NCBI GenBank assembly: GCA_949752745.1
Contig: OX457031.1
Location: 48,255,257-48,319,256 of the forward strand
Direction: 5' to 3'
Source of the DNA: Protula sp. h YS-2021
Taxonomy: Eukaryota; Annelida; Polychaeta; Sabellida; Serpulidae
Length of the DNA: 64,000 bases
The notes below the pieces were generated by a model that saw only the letters and a program-made list of their open reading frames with translations, was not told the origin of the DNA and did no database searches. This document shows, in pieces, positions 52,691 through 63,200 of the stretch (the first letter of the stretch is position 1; every line of letters begins with the position of its first letter). A program made the translations under genes and the position numbers.

Positions 52691-54389
52691 TCTTTGCTAT
52701 TCACCGTTTATGGTTGTCATATCATTTGTATAGAAATAATACTTAGCCATCAAATGCCCCGAAATACCTCGTCCTTATTGCAGGAGATGAGCCGGAATGA
52801 TGACGCATTACTCAAAGACTGAGAACAAGAGGTGTATATGATGAATAGCATGTAACACCAGCTGACCCATTGTATCGGTAAATAAAGAGTAAAAACTGTC
52901 GATCCGGTCATAGCGCACTAGAAATAAAGTGACTGACGTCATACTCTCGCAAAAGTGGGTCTTAATCATATTTAAATTTTACGCATGTCGGGTTATGCGA
53001 AGCAGCTCGGGCAGCGTTTATTGGGGCATCGTTATAATATAGTCTAATCGCTGCAATAGTTTTATAGCGAGAAACAGAGAACATCCGGGTCGGGAAGAGA
53101 GGAGGTGGGGCAGGTCTCCCGATGTTGTGGGTAACATTAAAAGGTACGGAAATAATTCAAAAGTGCAATGTTAATAGTTTTTTTTTTCGTGAGTCGAGCC
53201 AGTGACGGGTGTCTTGCTCATAGCACAGTGGGGGAGGCTGCGGCATGGGTGTGCTTGTGGTGGGTTAACAGTGGTCCCACATGCCCTAGAGAAACCGCGC
53301 TGTGGCCTGCGAATCCCAGTAAGTGAAACTTTAATTTAAAAAAAACCTGCTCGTAAACGGTAAACAATCGTGGATACTTTTGAATGCATGAATAATTGAT
53401 CATTTTTTTCCAATTTTGTGATTTTCAAGTTACACATTTTAGCAAGCTGTACGTATAGCAACCACACTACAAAGCGTTGGTAGACAGGATAGCTCTAGTT
53501 GTATAAATAGGTTTTGGTGTGCAATAGCAACCAATTGATTTTGCAGCGCCTCAGAGATTCATCTGCTTTTCCAACGCCGGCTGAGATCCAACGACACTCG
53601 ACATACTTCATATCGTAGGCCAGAATTTTATCCAATTAAAACAAGATTTTTCCCTTCACAGATGTTGCAGCTGTATAATTGGATAGCAATGACACAGGTG
53701 TAGCTCATGAGTGCTTGTTTTGCAAAGCAATCGAAACGCGATCTGTAACTTATCTCGAGATAAACCTTTTGCTTCTATTTCAATTCTATTCTTATTATTT
53801 TAATAAAAAAGATAAATCGATTTTCGCGAGAGTTGATTTTTTGCTTATGTGCTTATAAAGCGCATAAAGTATTAAATAAAAAAGCATAAGCCTAGGTGCA
53901 CAATTCGAAAAAGACATGGGGAAAAAAACGAAGTGGAGTCAGACTGAGAGCTTGTTAAATTCAATGACTGTTAAAGTTACAATTCCAGCTGATTTCGTTC
54001 AAAACGTATTTTCGTTTTTTTCTTAGTGTGTTTTGATAATCCATTCACTCTTTGCAGCCACAAATACGAGACATACTAAAAAACACATAATTCAAAGTAA
54101 AAGAAAACACGACTAAAATAAAATAAAAACGTCTTGTACTTTTTATACCTTTGTTGTAATTTCTAAAGACACGAAACAAGGGCTATATATGACACGTCAA
54201 ACATATCCGAATAAAAGGCATTTCTTTCAGTTGCACGAAATTTTACATTTGATTTAATCTAAAAATTTAATAAGGACTATACTTTGCGAAAGTAATTGAT
54301 ACATAGTTGGGCAGGTTTCAACAAGAGGCTGTTAAGTAACAAATTGTGAAAGCACTTGGCTTGGGTATATGTATATATATTTTTATATA
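52691..54389. other. Non-coding stretch with one TATA-like site
   Basis: No convincing gene. A TATAAATA at 53,502-53,509 stands in a promoter-like spacing with no ORF of note downstream. The region 53,740-54,300 is AT-rich with long A runs. A TATATGTATATATATTTTT stretch lies at about 54,366-54,385. Confidence 0.4.
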
Positions 54390-54960
54390 TGGACCGAACT
54401 TGTCCTCGAGTTTTGCTTCAATCAACTTGAAACCTATATGGATTGAAGGCTTACGGGTTGTAGTTGTGAATCTCCCCTTTGGGTGGGCGTCGGTTTGTCC
54501 GTCGGTCCGTGAGTGTCATCTGAACTTAGGCGCAGAACGGCTATCAGCGCAGATTTTAAGTTTTGTGGACTGAACCTGTCCAAGGCTTTTGCTTCAATCA
54601 ACTTGAAACCTATATGGATTGAAGGCTTATGGGTTGTAGTTGTGCACCTCCCCTTTGGGCCGGCGTCGGTCCGTACGTCGTTCCGTGAGTGACCTCTAAA
54701 CTTAGGTCCAGAACGGTCATCCGCGCAGATTTAAAGTTTTGTTGACTGTCATAGGGTTTTGCTTCATCCCCTGTTCCCCATCCCTCCTCACCCTCCCCCG
54801 TCCCTCCTCCCCTCTCCCCCGTCCCTCCTCACCCTTCACTGCCCCCCCCCCTCCCCGTCCCTCCTCCCAAACTTGAAACCAGCGTCGGTCCGTCCGTCAG
54901 TCGATGAGGGTCGCCCGAACGTAGGCTCAAAATACACGTTTTCAGTACATGCACACGTGT
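54390..54960 (+). repeat. Tandem repeat, period about 180 bp, two full and one broken copy
   Basis: Copies start near 54,390 and 54,569. They share GCTTCAATCAACTTGAAACC, TATATGGATTGAAGGCTTA and a CGTCGGTCCGT-type motif with GCGCAGATTT near the end. A third copy from about 54,745 begins the same way (GACTGTCATAGGGTTTTGCT), is interrupted by the C-rich tract, and resumes with AACTTGAAACCAGCGTCGGT. Repeats with 'GTCCGTCCGTC' words are common in marine invertebrate genomes; the family was not identified. Confidence 0.8.
54764..54869. repeat. C-rich polypyrimidine tract (G-quadruplex potential on the minus strand)
   Basis: About 100 bases are almost purely C and T with repeated CCCCCGTCCCTCCTC words and a C run near 54,842. 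The minus strand has more than four runs of three or more G within short distances. The tract interrupts the third copy of the 180-bp repeat. The proline-rich ORF at 54,759-54,962 is an artefact of it. Confidence 0.85.
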
Positions 54961-56490
54961 AGAGCTTTACGTCATTAACTTCTGTCAAGAATGTGCCTAC
55001 AAAAAACTCAAGGTTGTGACAAATGGGGGCAGGCTGGCTATACGTGCTCCAACGGACACATTTCTAGTTTCACTATGCATTTCATAGATTTTTATGCACT
55101 TTTAACTGCATTACAAGCATGCCATGGTCCGATACCTCTGCGGTTGAGTTCCTTTCGCTTTTGGCTGGTTGGAGTGACAGTCGGGATCCGGTATAGAAAG
55201 CTGTCCGGCGAGGAGTTGAGTTGCCAGCCCAATGCCTGACTCTTGAGAAGAAGGCTTTTAACCCTGATTCCACTATCAGAAGAAAACTAGAAGCTCATTC
55301 CGCTAGCGAAATGTTAAACACTTGGCAAAAATTAAACGCAAAAATACTTCCTTCAGTTTGTTATTTCTTGAACAATATATTGCAAACAACACAGCTTGAA
55401 TACGTCTTATAAGCCGAGTAGTTTTTGGTTGTTATTGACTTAAAGTTTTATTCACTGATCAGGCATACGGTGTGTTATCTATTTACGCAGTGAGAGCTCG
55501 CACAAAGCCCACTGAGCAAATGTGTATTCTGTGCTGTCGTTAAATGCTACGCATTTACTTGCAAAAAATACACTCTTTTCACATGGCGTTTTAACAAAGA
55601 AAACGAAATCAAAGACGAAAATAAAAAAGTGCCATGCACATGTTCAGATCAAGCTCTTCATAAATGCCAAGTTTCATGGTCGTAGGGCCCATAGTGTCAG
55701 AGAGGAAGACACAAAAATTTGAAAAACTGTCAAGAAGAGAAAAAAAGGACGAATTTTGCTCGGACAAATTCATATAACCCTTGCAAGTCAAAGGCTTGAA
55801 TTTTCAATTATGGATAACAGAAAGGCTGATTCTGACACAATCTGTTTTAAGTTTCTACATCTGATTTGAGAAATAAACGGGTTAGAAGAGTCGAGCTTTT
55901 TACCAGTTGAAACCCCAATTTTACCACTCTTCATGAAAGAAGAAATGCAGGGCCCATGCTTGGGCAGTAATGCAATAAAATCAGCACATTATCGGCATCC
56001 CCAACCGACACGGGTGTTTTACGAGGGTAAAGTCAGTAGGCTTTGTAGATTGAATTTGTTTTTAGATTCTGGAAAAGACATATCTGCCAAAAGGGGAGGG
56101 GGGCGGGATAATGGAATAATAGTTTTCTTTCTTTTTTTTTTTTTTGTTTTCATGTTCCAGTAGATGAGTGAGCAGCTACTGTATTAAATAGTAAACAAAA
56201 GGATATGCCGTCCAGATTCAGTTTTTTCCTGTAGCAAGATAATATGATCTGTTTGCTAGACGAACAAGGAGAACAAATGGGTCCTATCAGCCATGTCTGG
56301 GGTACGATTCTGGGCTGAAGTGGGGATATAATCACTAGTCGATATTTCGATTATGTTTTACCATTAGGATCATTTATGTAAAACTCGAGAAAATAAAGTT
56401 TCGTGTATTCAAAGTACGGATTACAGTCTAAACAAAAAAAAAAAAGACGCCGTAAGGCAAACGCAGAAGTGTGGCCGGGCGGTCAAAAGC
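54961..56490. other. Unassigned sequence with short ORFs
   Basis: ORFs 54,991-55,239, 55,522-55,722 and 55,933-56,163 (plus) show no recognised domain. There is a poly-T run with TTCTTTC at about 56,127-56,146. No repeat shared with the rest of the window was noticed. Confidence 0.35.
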
Positions 56491-56498
56491 ATATCTCA

Positions 56499-57117
56499 CG
56501 GCTTGAAGGGAAATGCGGATATCTCTGCGCCATCTAGCGACCGAAATGCGCATAGCATTGAATATGGCTGAGTTTGAATCTGTGTTCACACAGTATAAAT
56601 AGCTACTAACTCCATCTAGATCAAAAAAATTCTTTTTAAAGACAAATAGGGCCGTATCCAGAAATGATCTGTGTTGATATTTTATTCCTAGAAGGGCCTC
56701 TGTTGATATCTTGCCCATTAAAATCATATTACACTGTTTTCATCATTTAACTATTGGGTCAATGGGATTTTGTCAAAGTGATTGTATAATTCTCTTATTG
56801 ATACGGTGACATATATTTTTTATTTGCTTAAAACATTTCGTATGACGTGTTCTTCAAACAGGGAGAAAATGAGGCGATTGTCAATTGTGATTATGATTTT
56901 TTTTTTAATTTTGCATTTTGCTTGAAATTTCATGGTTTTCCCAATGGTTTCTATAGTAAAAGTACGCGACCTTTCAGTGTCTTTTTTTCTCTTATAACAT
57001 CGGTGACCCCCCATTTTCTTTTCAATTTTTTTTAATGCATACCCTCAAAGCATTAAACTGTGAAAGTATGAAGAAAATGTCAATTGTAGGTGAGATACCC
57101 GCATTTCCCTTTAAAGT
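56499..57117. mobile_element. Candidate MITE bounded by inverted GGGAAATGCGG ends
   Basis: The left end GAAGGGAAATGCGGATATCT is the near reverse complement of the right end GATACCCGCATTTCCCTTTA. About 22 of 25 positions agree across a 570-bp spacer. The right flank reads AAAGTGG. No target duplication could be read. A TATAAATA occurs at 56,594-56,601 inside. It may be a short DNA transposon or two independent copies in opposite orientation. Confidence 0.4.
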
Positions 57118-57201
57118 GGCATGATCAAAATTTTTACCCTGCAAGTTTTATATGCGCATTGAAGTAGAAAACCTCAGAAGTGTGCTTGAGGCAGTTTTAT
57201 A

Positions 57202-58062
57202 TGGAATGCCATTTCAACATTTAATGCTTATTTTTGATATCAATAAATCAATTTAGATCTCATTAATTTATATTTTGCTATCAATAATTGAATTTTAGAT
57301 GACAAAAATTTATTTTTGAGATCAAAAAATCAATTTTACAGACCTAAAAAATCTTACGGGAGACACACATTCACATAAAATATAACGAATCGTCAATTAA
57401 ATTTTGGAGATGAAAATTTGAATTATTGAGATCAATAATAACAACATTATTTTTGATCTCAAGAATTGCATCTTTTTTGTACAATAAAAAATTAAAATAA
57501 AGATTCTGTATACAAGGAGAGCCATTATTTATTTACAGATGTGCGTTTCTGAATTTTTTATTTTAAAAAATAGACTGATATTTTGATAACAAGAATCAGT
57601 TTTGAGATCAAAAAATCGTTTGCAGATTTCAAAATACAAATTAATAATGTATCAGTCTGAAATAATGATATCTGAAATAAATTCTTGATATCAATATATA
57701 GAAAATCAATAAGTTAGCTCAAAATTAATATTTTGCTCTCAAATATTTCATTTTTGCTATCAAGAATTGAATTTTTGATCTCAAAAAATCAATTTTAGAT
57801 ATCATTAAATCATTTTTGATATCAATAAATATTTCTTGATATCTCTAAATATTTATTGATATCAAAAATTATTTTTTGAGATCAAGAATACATTTAAAGA
57901 TATCAAGAATACAATTACAGATAGCAAAAATGAATTCTTGATATCAAAATATGGATTTATTGATATCAAAAATTAATTCTTGATATCCAAAAATCAATTT
58001 TTGATATCAAAATTAATTCTTGATATCAATAATTCACTAATAAATGTGAAAACGGCATTCCA
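57202..58062. mobile_element. Complete 861-bp MITE with TGGAATGCC ends and GATATC-rich body
   Basis: Left end TGGAATGCCATTTCAACATT and right end (minus strand) TGGAATGCCGTTTTCACATT form inverted repeats of about 24 bp. TA lies on both sides (57,200-57,201 and 58,063-58,064), the Tc1/mariner-type target. The body is a degenerate series of about 25-bp words around GATATC or GAGATC (TTTTGATATCAAAA and variants), most of them palindromic. There is no coding capacity. Its right half is clearly homologous to block B of the macrosatellite: compare AATATTTCTTGATATCTC here with AATATCTTTCGATATCTC in unit 7. Confidence 0.85.
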
Positions 58063-58470
58063 TAGTTTTACTTGTGATAAAGTCCTTTGCAAGTAAGAAG
58101 GCTGAGAAGAAGAAACACAAGGTAAGAAATCGGTTAGAGAAGTGAAAATGGTAAAACATAGTTCTGCTACTAAACAAAGATAAAAGAAAAAATCAAAGAA
58201 AAAAGTAGGGAAAAACAAAAAGAGCAGTGCACGTCTGTGACAAAGATTTTAAAGCATCCTGACCAACAAATGACCAATATAGGACATGCAGAGAGCATTT
58301 TGTAAACTCAAGTGCGCGTCAGTCTGTGATTGGGACCGAGGTTTTTTTTTTTTTTTTTTTTTTTTTTTGATTAATTGGATGTTATCTGTCACAATTCTAT
58401 CCAGAAGTTTTGATAAAAAATAACGAAATCAAGTGGAAGAATAACAAAACAAGCTGGTGGCAGTAATTTG
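58063..58470. other. Spacer with a 27-base poly-T run
   Basis: A T run occupies 58,342-58,368. The remainder is plain non-coding sequence. A minus ORF at 57,994-58,218 overlaps the MITE end and is not credible. Confidence 0.5.
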
Positions 58471-59975
58471 TGGATCCCAGATAGCAGTCCCATACGATGA
58501 CTATGCATAAAATATATGTGGGTATTCCCACGTACCCACGCATAAATAAAGTGTGTTTTGTTGGGGAAATTCCCATTAAGTTACGTGGGATTTAGGAGAG
58601 TTTGAGACTCTTTCCGATGTGTATTATGCGCATGTGAACCCATGCATTTTATACGCATATATTTCCATGCATTTTATATGTCGGAATTCCCACGCATATT
58701 AAGCATAACTCAATCCCAGCAAACAACCGACGTCTTTTTTGGTTGAAAAAAGGTTCGATTTTGGTCGCGACGACTTCACAACCATATTCTGACCTATTAC
58801 CCAAAAAACCCGACTTTATTCCGACGTCGAGGCGACGTCGGTTTTCTGACGTCATTCCGACGTTGCAAAAACGACCAAAAAGCGATGAACATTATTATCG
58901 CTCACCGGAAATGGAAGTCATTTTGAAAAAGAGGAAGAAAAAACGTAATTTTTACATGAAAATTTTAGAATTTTGATGGCGCGTCGGTATTTTTCTTCCT
59001 AGATTGTAAAAATGTACATGGAAAATGCTTTCGTATGTGTTTCACAACAGCAGTTGAATGATTAATTATCTATTAATTATATAACTCTAGTCAGTTTCAG
59101 GTCGGAATCGGACGTCGGTTCCAATTTCATATACAACCTAAAACCGACTTAATTCCGACGTCGAATTTAGGTCGGAACCCGACGTCATTCTGACGTTGAA
59201 AACCCGACGTCGGTTCTATTTCATATACAACCAAAACCGGTACGTCAGCCCGACGTCGAAAACGTCGGGTTACGACGTCGACCCGGCGTCATTCTGACGT
59301 CTTAATATTTGCTAGGATCGAATACACAGACATGAACCTTTATAACTATAGTGCAGTCATAAAGTACTCCTTAAAGGAATTTTAAGCATAAAAATTTTCG
59401 TGAAATTGGTATTTCCATGTCCAACTTTCTATTATACTTAGATAAAAAGGCAGCCCTCCTCCAAAATATGCAGAATTTAGCAAAATTTAAATATATTATC
59501 GCTCAATGGCGGCTGTTTCCGGTCTGCGATAATAATCCCACATTGCAAGACTGCGCATAATATGCGTATATTTTCCCATGCATTTACTGAGTGGAAATTT
59601 TCACGCATTATATACGTGTATTTTACATGGGAATGCTCATATGGGAAGTCCCACGTAAAATATACGTGTAATATTCAAATGACTTTTAATGAAATTTTAC
59701 GTGGGAATTAAAAAGTATGATATACATATAATATGCGTTAATTACTCATGCATTTTAGAAGTGGGTAATTCTACGTATAGTATACAGGGAATGCCCACGG
59801 TGGTTCATTACGCGGGAAAAACCATGCATTTTACGCGTGTATCTACCCATGCATTTTATAGGTGGGAAAGCCTATGTATATTATATGTAGAGTTTACACG
59901 GAAGTCACACCGTGGGAATGTCCACGTATATTACGCATGTTTTCTATGTGGCCATACCAACGTCCCACGTTCCCA
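58471..59975. repeat. Palindromic CCCACG / CCATGCATTTTA minisatellite, interrupted by a nested element
   Basis: Left part 58,471-58,714 and right part 59,317-59,975 share degenerate words such as ATTCCCACGCATATTA, CCATGCATTTTATACGCA and ACGTGGGAAT. These alternate with their complements, so the strand nearly reads the same both ways. The two outer edges are inverted to each other (left ATGCATAAAATATATGTGGG; right, on the minus strand, ATGCGTAATATACGTGGAC), suggesting one foldback element of about 900 bp with the nested element removed. ORF 59,689-60,042 is a shadow of it. Confidence 0.65.
58715..59316. mobile_element. GACGTC-rich MITE-like element nested in the CCCACG repeat
   Basis: Left end CCCAGCAAACAACCGACGTC; right end on the minus strand CCTAGCAAATATTAAGACGT. 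The inverted ends match at roughly 15 of 20 positions. The interior has about a dozen GACGTC or GACGTT words and a direct repeat (CGGTTCCAATTTCATATACA at about 59,117; CGGTTCTATTTCATATACAA at about 59,212). AT flanks both ends, too short to prove a target duplication. The superfamily is not known to me. The ORF 58,743-58,976 crosses it and looks non-coding. Confidence 0.65.
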
Positions 59976-60042
59976 CCTAAAAACAACAAGTTTTATACGT
60001 TTGACGAAAAATTATGCTAACTGGATTGTGACTTGCCCATAG

Positions 60043-60240
60043 CATTTCATAAAACAGAAGATTATTAGGGATCGATCTCATGAGGAAGAAGCCGGGAAGA
60101 AAATGACCTGTCGGGTGACAGTGACTAAAAATGTTGTTATTCGGCCACATAAAGTGTTGTACCAGGCTAAGTACACCAGAGGGGTGACACGGCTAAGTGA
60201 GCAATTGTCTCATCTTGAAGTTGTCATACAGCGTTGATGA
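60043..60240 (+). CDS. Possible last coding exon of an unknown gene
   Basis: From 60,061 an open frame reads IIRDRSHEEEAGKKMTCRVT, TVTKNVVIRPHKVL, YTRGVTRLSEQLSH and ends in TGA near 60,236. It is preceded by CTAAC (branch-point-like, about 60,017), CCCATAG and CAG acceptors, and followed by AATAAA at about 60,305. Composition is charged and balanced, unlike the repeat ORFs around it. A second open frame starting after CTAACAG (60,321; VIIIHGFKDEEEDILEEN) could be another exon but runs into low-complexity sequence. No domain is recognised and no start codon is assigned. Confidence 0.25.
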
Positions 60241-62180
60241 GCAAAAGTTCGGTAGATTCCAGTAAAGGTGTGGTCTCACTGAGAGTGATGAGTCCGTATA
60301 ATGAAATAAAAGCCCTAACAGAGCTTAAGTTCACCTGTCATTATCATTCATGGGTTTAAAGACGAAGAAGAAGATATCTTGGAAGAGAATAGTAATGAAT
60401 GGGATGTGGGAGGAAGACAGGGCCGTTACCATATGATTTACAAGAGGAATTTGACCATAGTCTTAATTTTACGGCACGACGACAAAGTTAGCAACACATT
60501 TTTTAATCTCCAATTTAGCAACCAAACTTGTGTTGCTTTCTTTATTTTACTGCGTTCTTTGATATTCTTTCAACCCGTAAGAAAGAACATATTATCTATT
60601 GTCTTTATTACCATACATCTTGCGTTTTTTCATGAGTCTTACTTTTTCTTGATAAAAATTATGACAAAGAAAATGTTTAATATGAATTCAAATATTTCAT
60701 TTGGTCAATTTACTTCCAACTTTGATTTGCATTTATGCTGTTTTTTGTTTGTTTGTTTGTTTGTTGTTGTTTTTTATTCTTTTATGTTTAACAACATATA
60801 TTCATCAGTTTCATATGTTTTTTTTCAGTGAAATCCATGTGCCATCTGATTGGAGCAAGTAACCCACAAAATGCCCATATTCAGTTATAAATATCTTACA
60901 TTGAAAAACAAAGCTTGAAAATGAAATATCGACTTATAACGGTATTTACTAATGTCTTTTAATACGAGTTCATATCCAAGCCGTATTTCAACGTTTTGAG
61001 AGCCGCCTTTACTTTCTGATGTCAGTCCGATTCAGTTTAATTGGAGTATAACAATAAACCAGCTGTTCCATTCAATCTTTATAGGCAGGTTTCCAAACCG
61101 GGTTAATGTACCTAATAATTCAAACTCTACCGGGAGCTTTTTCACATAAAACATATAAAAGTTTGCCTCTTATCAGGCGTGATGCAGTCCTCAGAATGTC
61201 GCATAATAAAGAATGTCTTTAAAAAGCCCATTCTTTAGTTGGGTGTAGGGGTTGAGGAGGGGCGGGGATGGCATGCCTTTTTTTAAATGTTTGATGCTTC
61301 AGTTTATTTCTTGTATACACGAAAGGAATGCTTTTAACATATATTTAGTAAATACTTTGACTTTTGAACATTCATATGAACACTTAAAATAAAAGCGCTT
61401 ATGCTCACCTCCTGTGACATCACCCTCCACCCCCTTCCCTGACCATTAAATAGACCACTACGTTTCCATTTTACTCCTTTAATCCCATCTTCGTCTTCCT
61501 GCATTACGGCATTTTTTGCGAAAGTTTATCACTTTGAAAACCATCTGATATTCTCAGACTCGTCTGTATATAAAGAGGACGGGTGGGGGGGGGGGGGGTG
61601 TCAATGGAAGTGTCTGTGAACCTTTCGTTTTATATTTGCATTTAGCATTCGTGCTAGCTGCGACTGTACTCATCAATGTATAATGTATAATTTAGTGAAA
61701 ACCTTTTAAAATTTAAATGTAACACACCACATTTAGGGCTGAAATTTTCAGTGGTTCCTGCGTTTAATTAGAAAGGGGATATTGTTCTAACATTGCACTC
61801 CGCGTTTAGGGATTGTTTTAAGAAGTTATGGATATGCAAGGCAACCGAGCTGTATGTGAATGCCCCCCCCCCCCCCCCCCCCGTGTATATGTGTCAGTTT
61901 TGAGTCCTCACTCCTCTTTTGTTAAAAGACCCTTTCGTTAAAAAATAATAAAACACGAAGCATAACAGGAACAGTAAACCTTACTAACGAAAATGGAGTG
62001 CTTTGCCCAGAACTACCCTTTTTTGACAAAAAGTAAAAGAAATGGTACTGAGTGCCCCCCAACCCCTCCCCAGACGAGGCTACACAAAAATATGCACACG
62101 TTGCATACTTATCTCCTGCTGTTGTGTCTATGTGGAGCATTAGTCTGACATTATCTGTGAAAATTTGTCAAAATGGAACT
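60241..62180. other. Largely non-coding, AT-rich with homopolymer runs
   Basis: A 150-codon ORF (60,379-60,831) is hydrophobic and T-rich (a GTTTGTTTGTTTGTTTG run at 60,747-60,765) and opens with TTG; it is probably not a gene. A 14-base G run lies at 61,585-61,598 just after a TATATAAAGA, and a 20-base C run at 61,863-61,882. Both complicate assembly. I see no other feature. Confidence 0.5.
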
Positions 62181-62539
62181 GTGAAAAAACTAACGTTTTA
62201 TAACGAGCTTTTACAAGTAAAAGCGCAATTCGCGTTCTTCACTTTTAAAGGGTTCCCTTCCAGTAATATTTATCACGTAAAGTAAAAAAGAACTTTTTGT
62301 GTTGCAGTTCGAGATCACTTATGCTTCCATCCATCCTTCGACCAATCAGAACGACTGAGGCATCGTCTGCTAGTCTCGTAGTATAGCCATTCCGTTTTTA
62401 GTCCTAAACGGCGGTACAACATGCCCAGGCTAGTTGGGGAAGGATGGGAGGGGATAGTTAAGTTAAAAGTGGAGAACGCGAATTGCACTTTTACTCGTAA
62501 AAGCTCGTTTTACGAAATGAAACGTTAGTTTTACTTCAC
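62181..62539. mobile_element. Foldback (inverted-repeat) element
   Basis: The left arm 62,181-62,250 (AACGAGCTTTTACAAGTAAA, GCGCAATTCGCGTTCTTCAC) is the near reverse complement of the right arm 62,462-62,539 (GAGAACGCGAATTGCACTTT, TACTCGTAAAAGCTCGTT). The arms are about 70 bp with about 85 per cent identity by eye and a 211-bp spacer. Related words continue outside: GAATTCGCTTATCTCCACTT at 62,552 and GCGAATTACACTATGGCTTG at about 62,634. So a second, shorter inverted pair follows immediately. Confidence 0.7.
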
Positions 62540-63200
62540 TAACTAAAGCTTTGAATTCGCTTATCTCCACTTTTAATGGGACTTGAGTCGGGAGCAGGGG
62601 AGCCTGCCATTTTTTGAACTGACCAAAAAGGTCGCGAATTACACTATGGCTTGTAAAAGCTCGTTATTTAAATAAACGCGTGCTGAGCACTCGATGCACA
62701 AGAAGAAATAAAACATGCCAGCTAAGTTTCAATTCTTTTAATGATTTCCTAAATAAAGTCCGGGAAATTACCATTCCGGTCTTGTAACATAAGGTAAAAT
62801 CGGAAACAAAGTAAAATATCACAGCAACTGTCAGTCGAGATGAGAAAGGCTTCCAGCCATGCCTTAATCTTTGAGAACTATCACCATCCCCCTCCAACCG
62901 CCCACCGAATGGATCCGTACCTCACGTTCTCACTATTCACTTGCTATGTATTCTTGAACAAATAAGTTTATTAGCAATGCTACAATAAGATCGTAAATGA
63001 AAAGGATCTACGCAAATAAACTCTTTGACACTTCGAGTAACGAGACTGAAGTGCCTTGACAAGACATGCTTGGAAAAAGACAGACTCTGTTGTCTAACCT
63101 TCTTTCCCCAAAATTCTCTTAATCTATCACGTTTATTCGAAATAAACCTGTAAAGATTGACTAGATTGCTCTAAGACTACTGAGAATCGACATAAAATGA
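62540..63200. other. Second degraded foldback pair, then plain non-coding sequence
   Basis: Words 62,549-62,582 and 62,630-62,672 repeat pieces of the preceding arms in opposite orientation. From about 62,680 nothing is recognised. The minus ORF 62,664-62,897 is not supported by any motif. Confidence 0.45.

Noticed and set aside
53502..53509. TATAAATA as a gene promoter
   Set aside because: No credible coding sequence or exon follows, and TATA words are frequent by chance in this composition.
54759..54962. Proline/serine-rich ORF
   Set aside because: An artefact of the C-rich polypyrimidine tract.
59689..60042. 117-codon ORF
   Set aside because: It translates the CCCACG palindromic minisatellite and has no recognisable domain.
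60379..60831. 150-codon ORF with hydrophobic C-terminus as a membrane protein
   Set aside because: It starts with TTG rather than ATG, and its hydrophobicity comes from T-rich low-complexity DNA (including a GTTT repeat). No supporting splice or homology sign.
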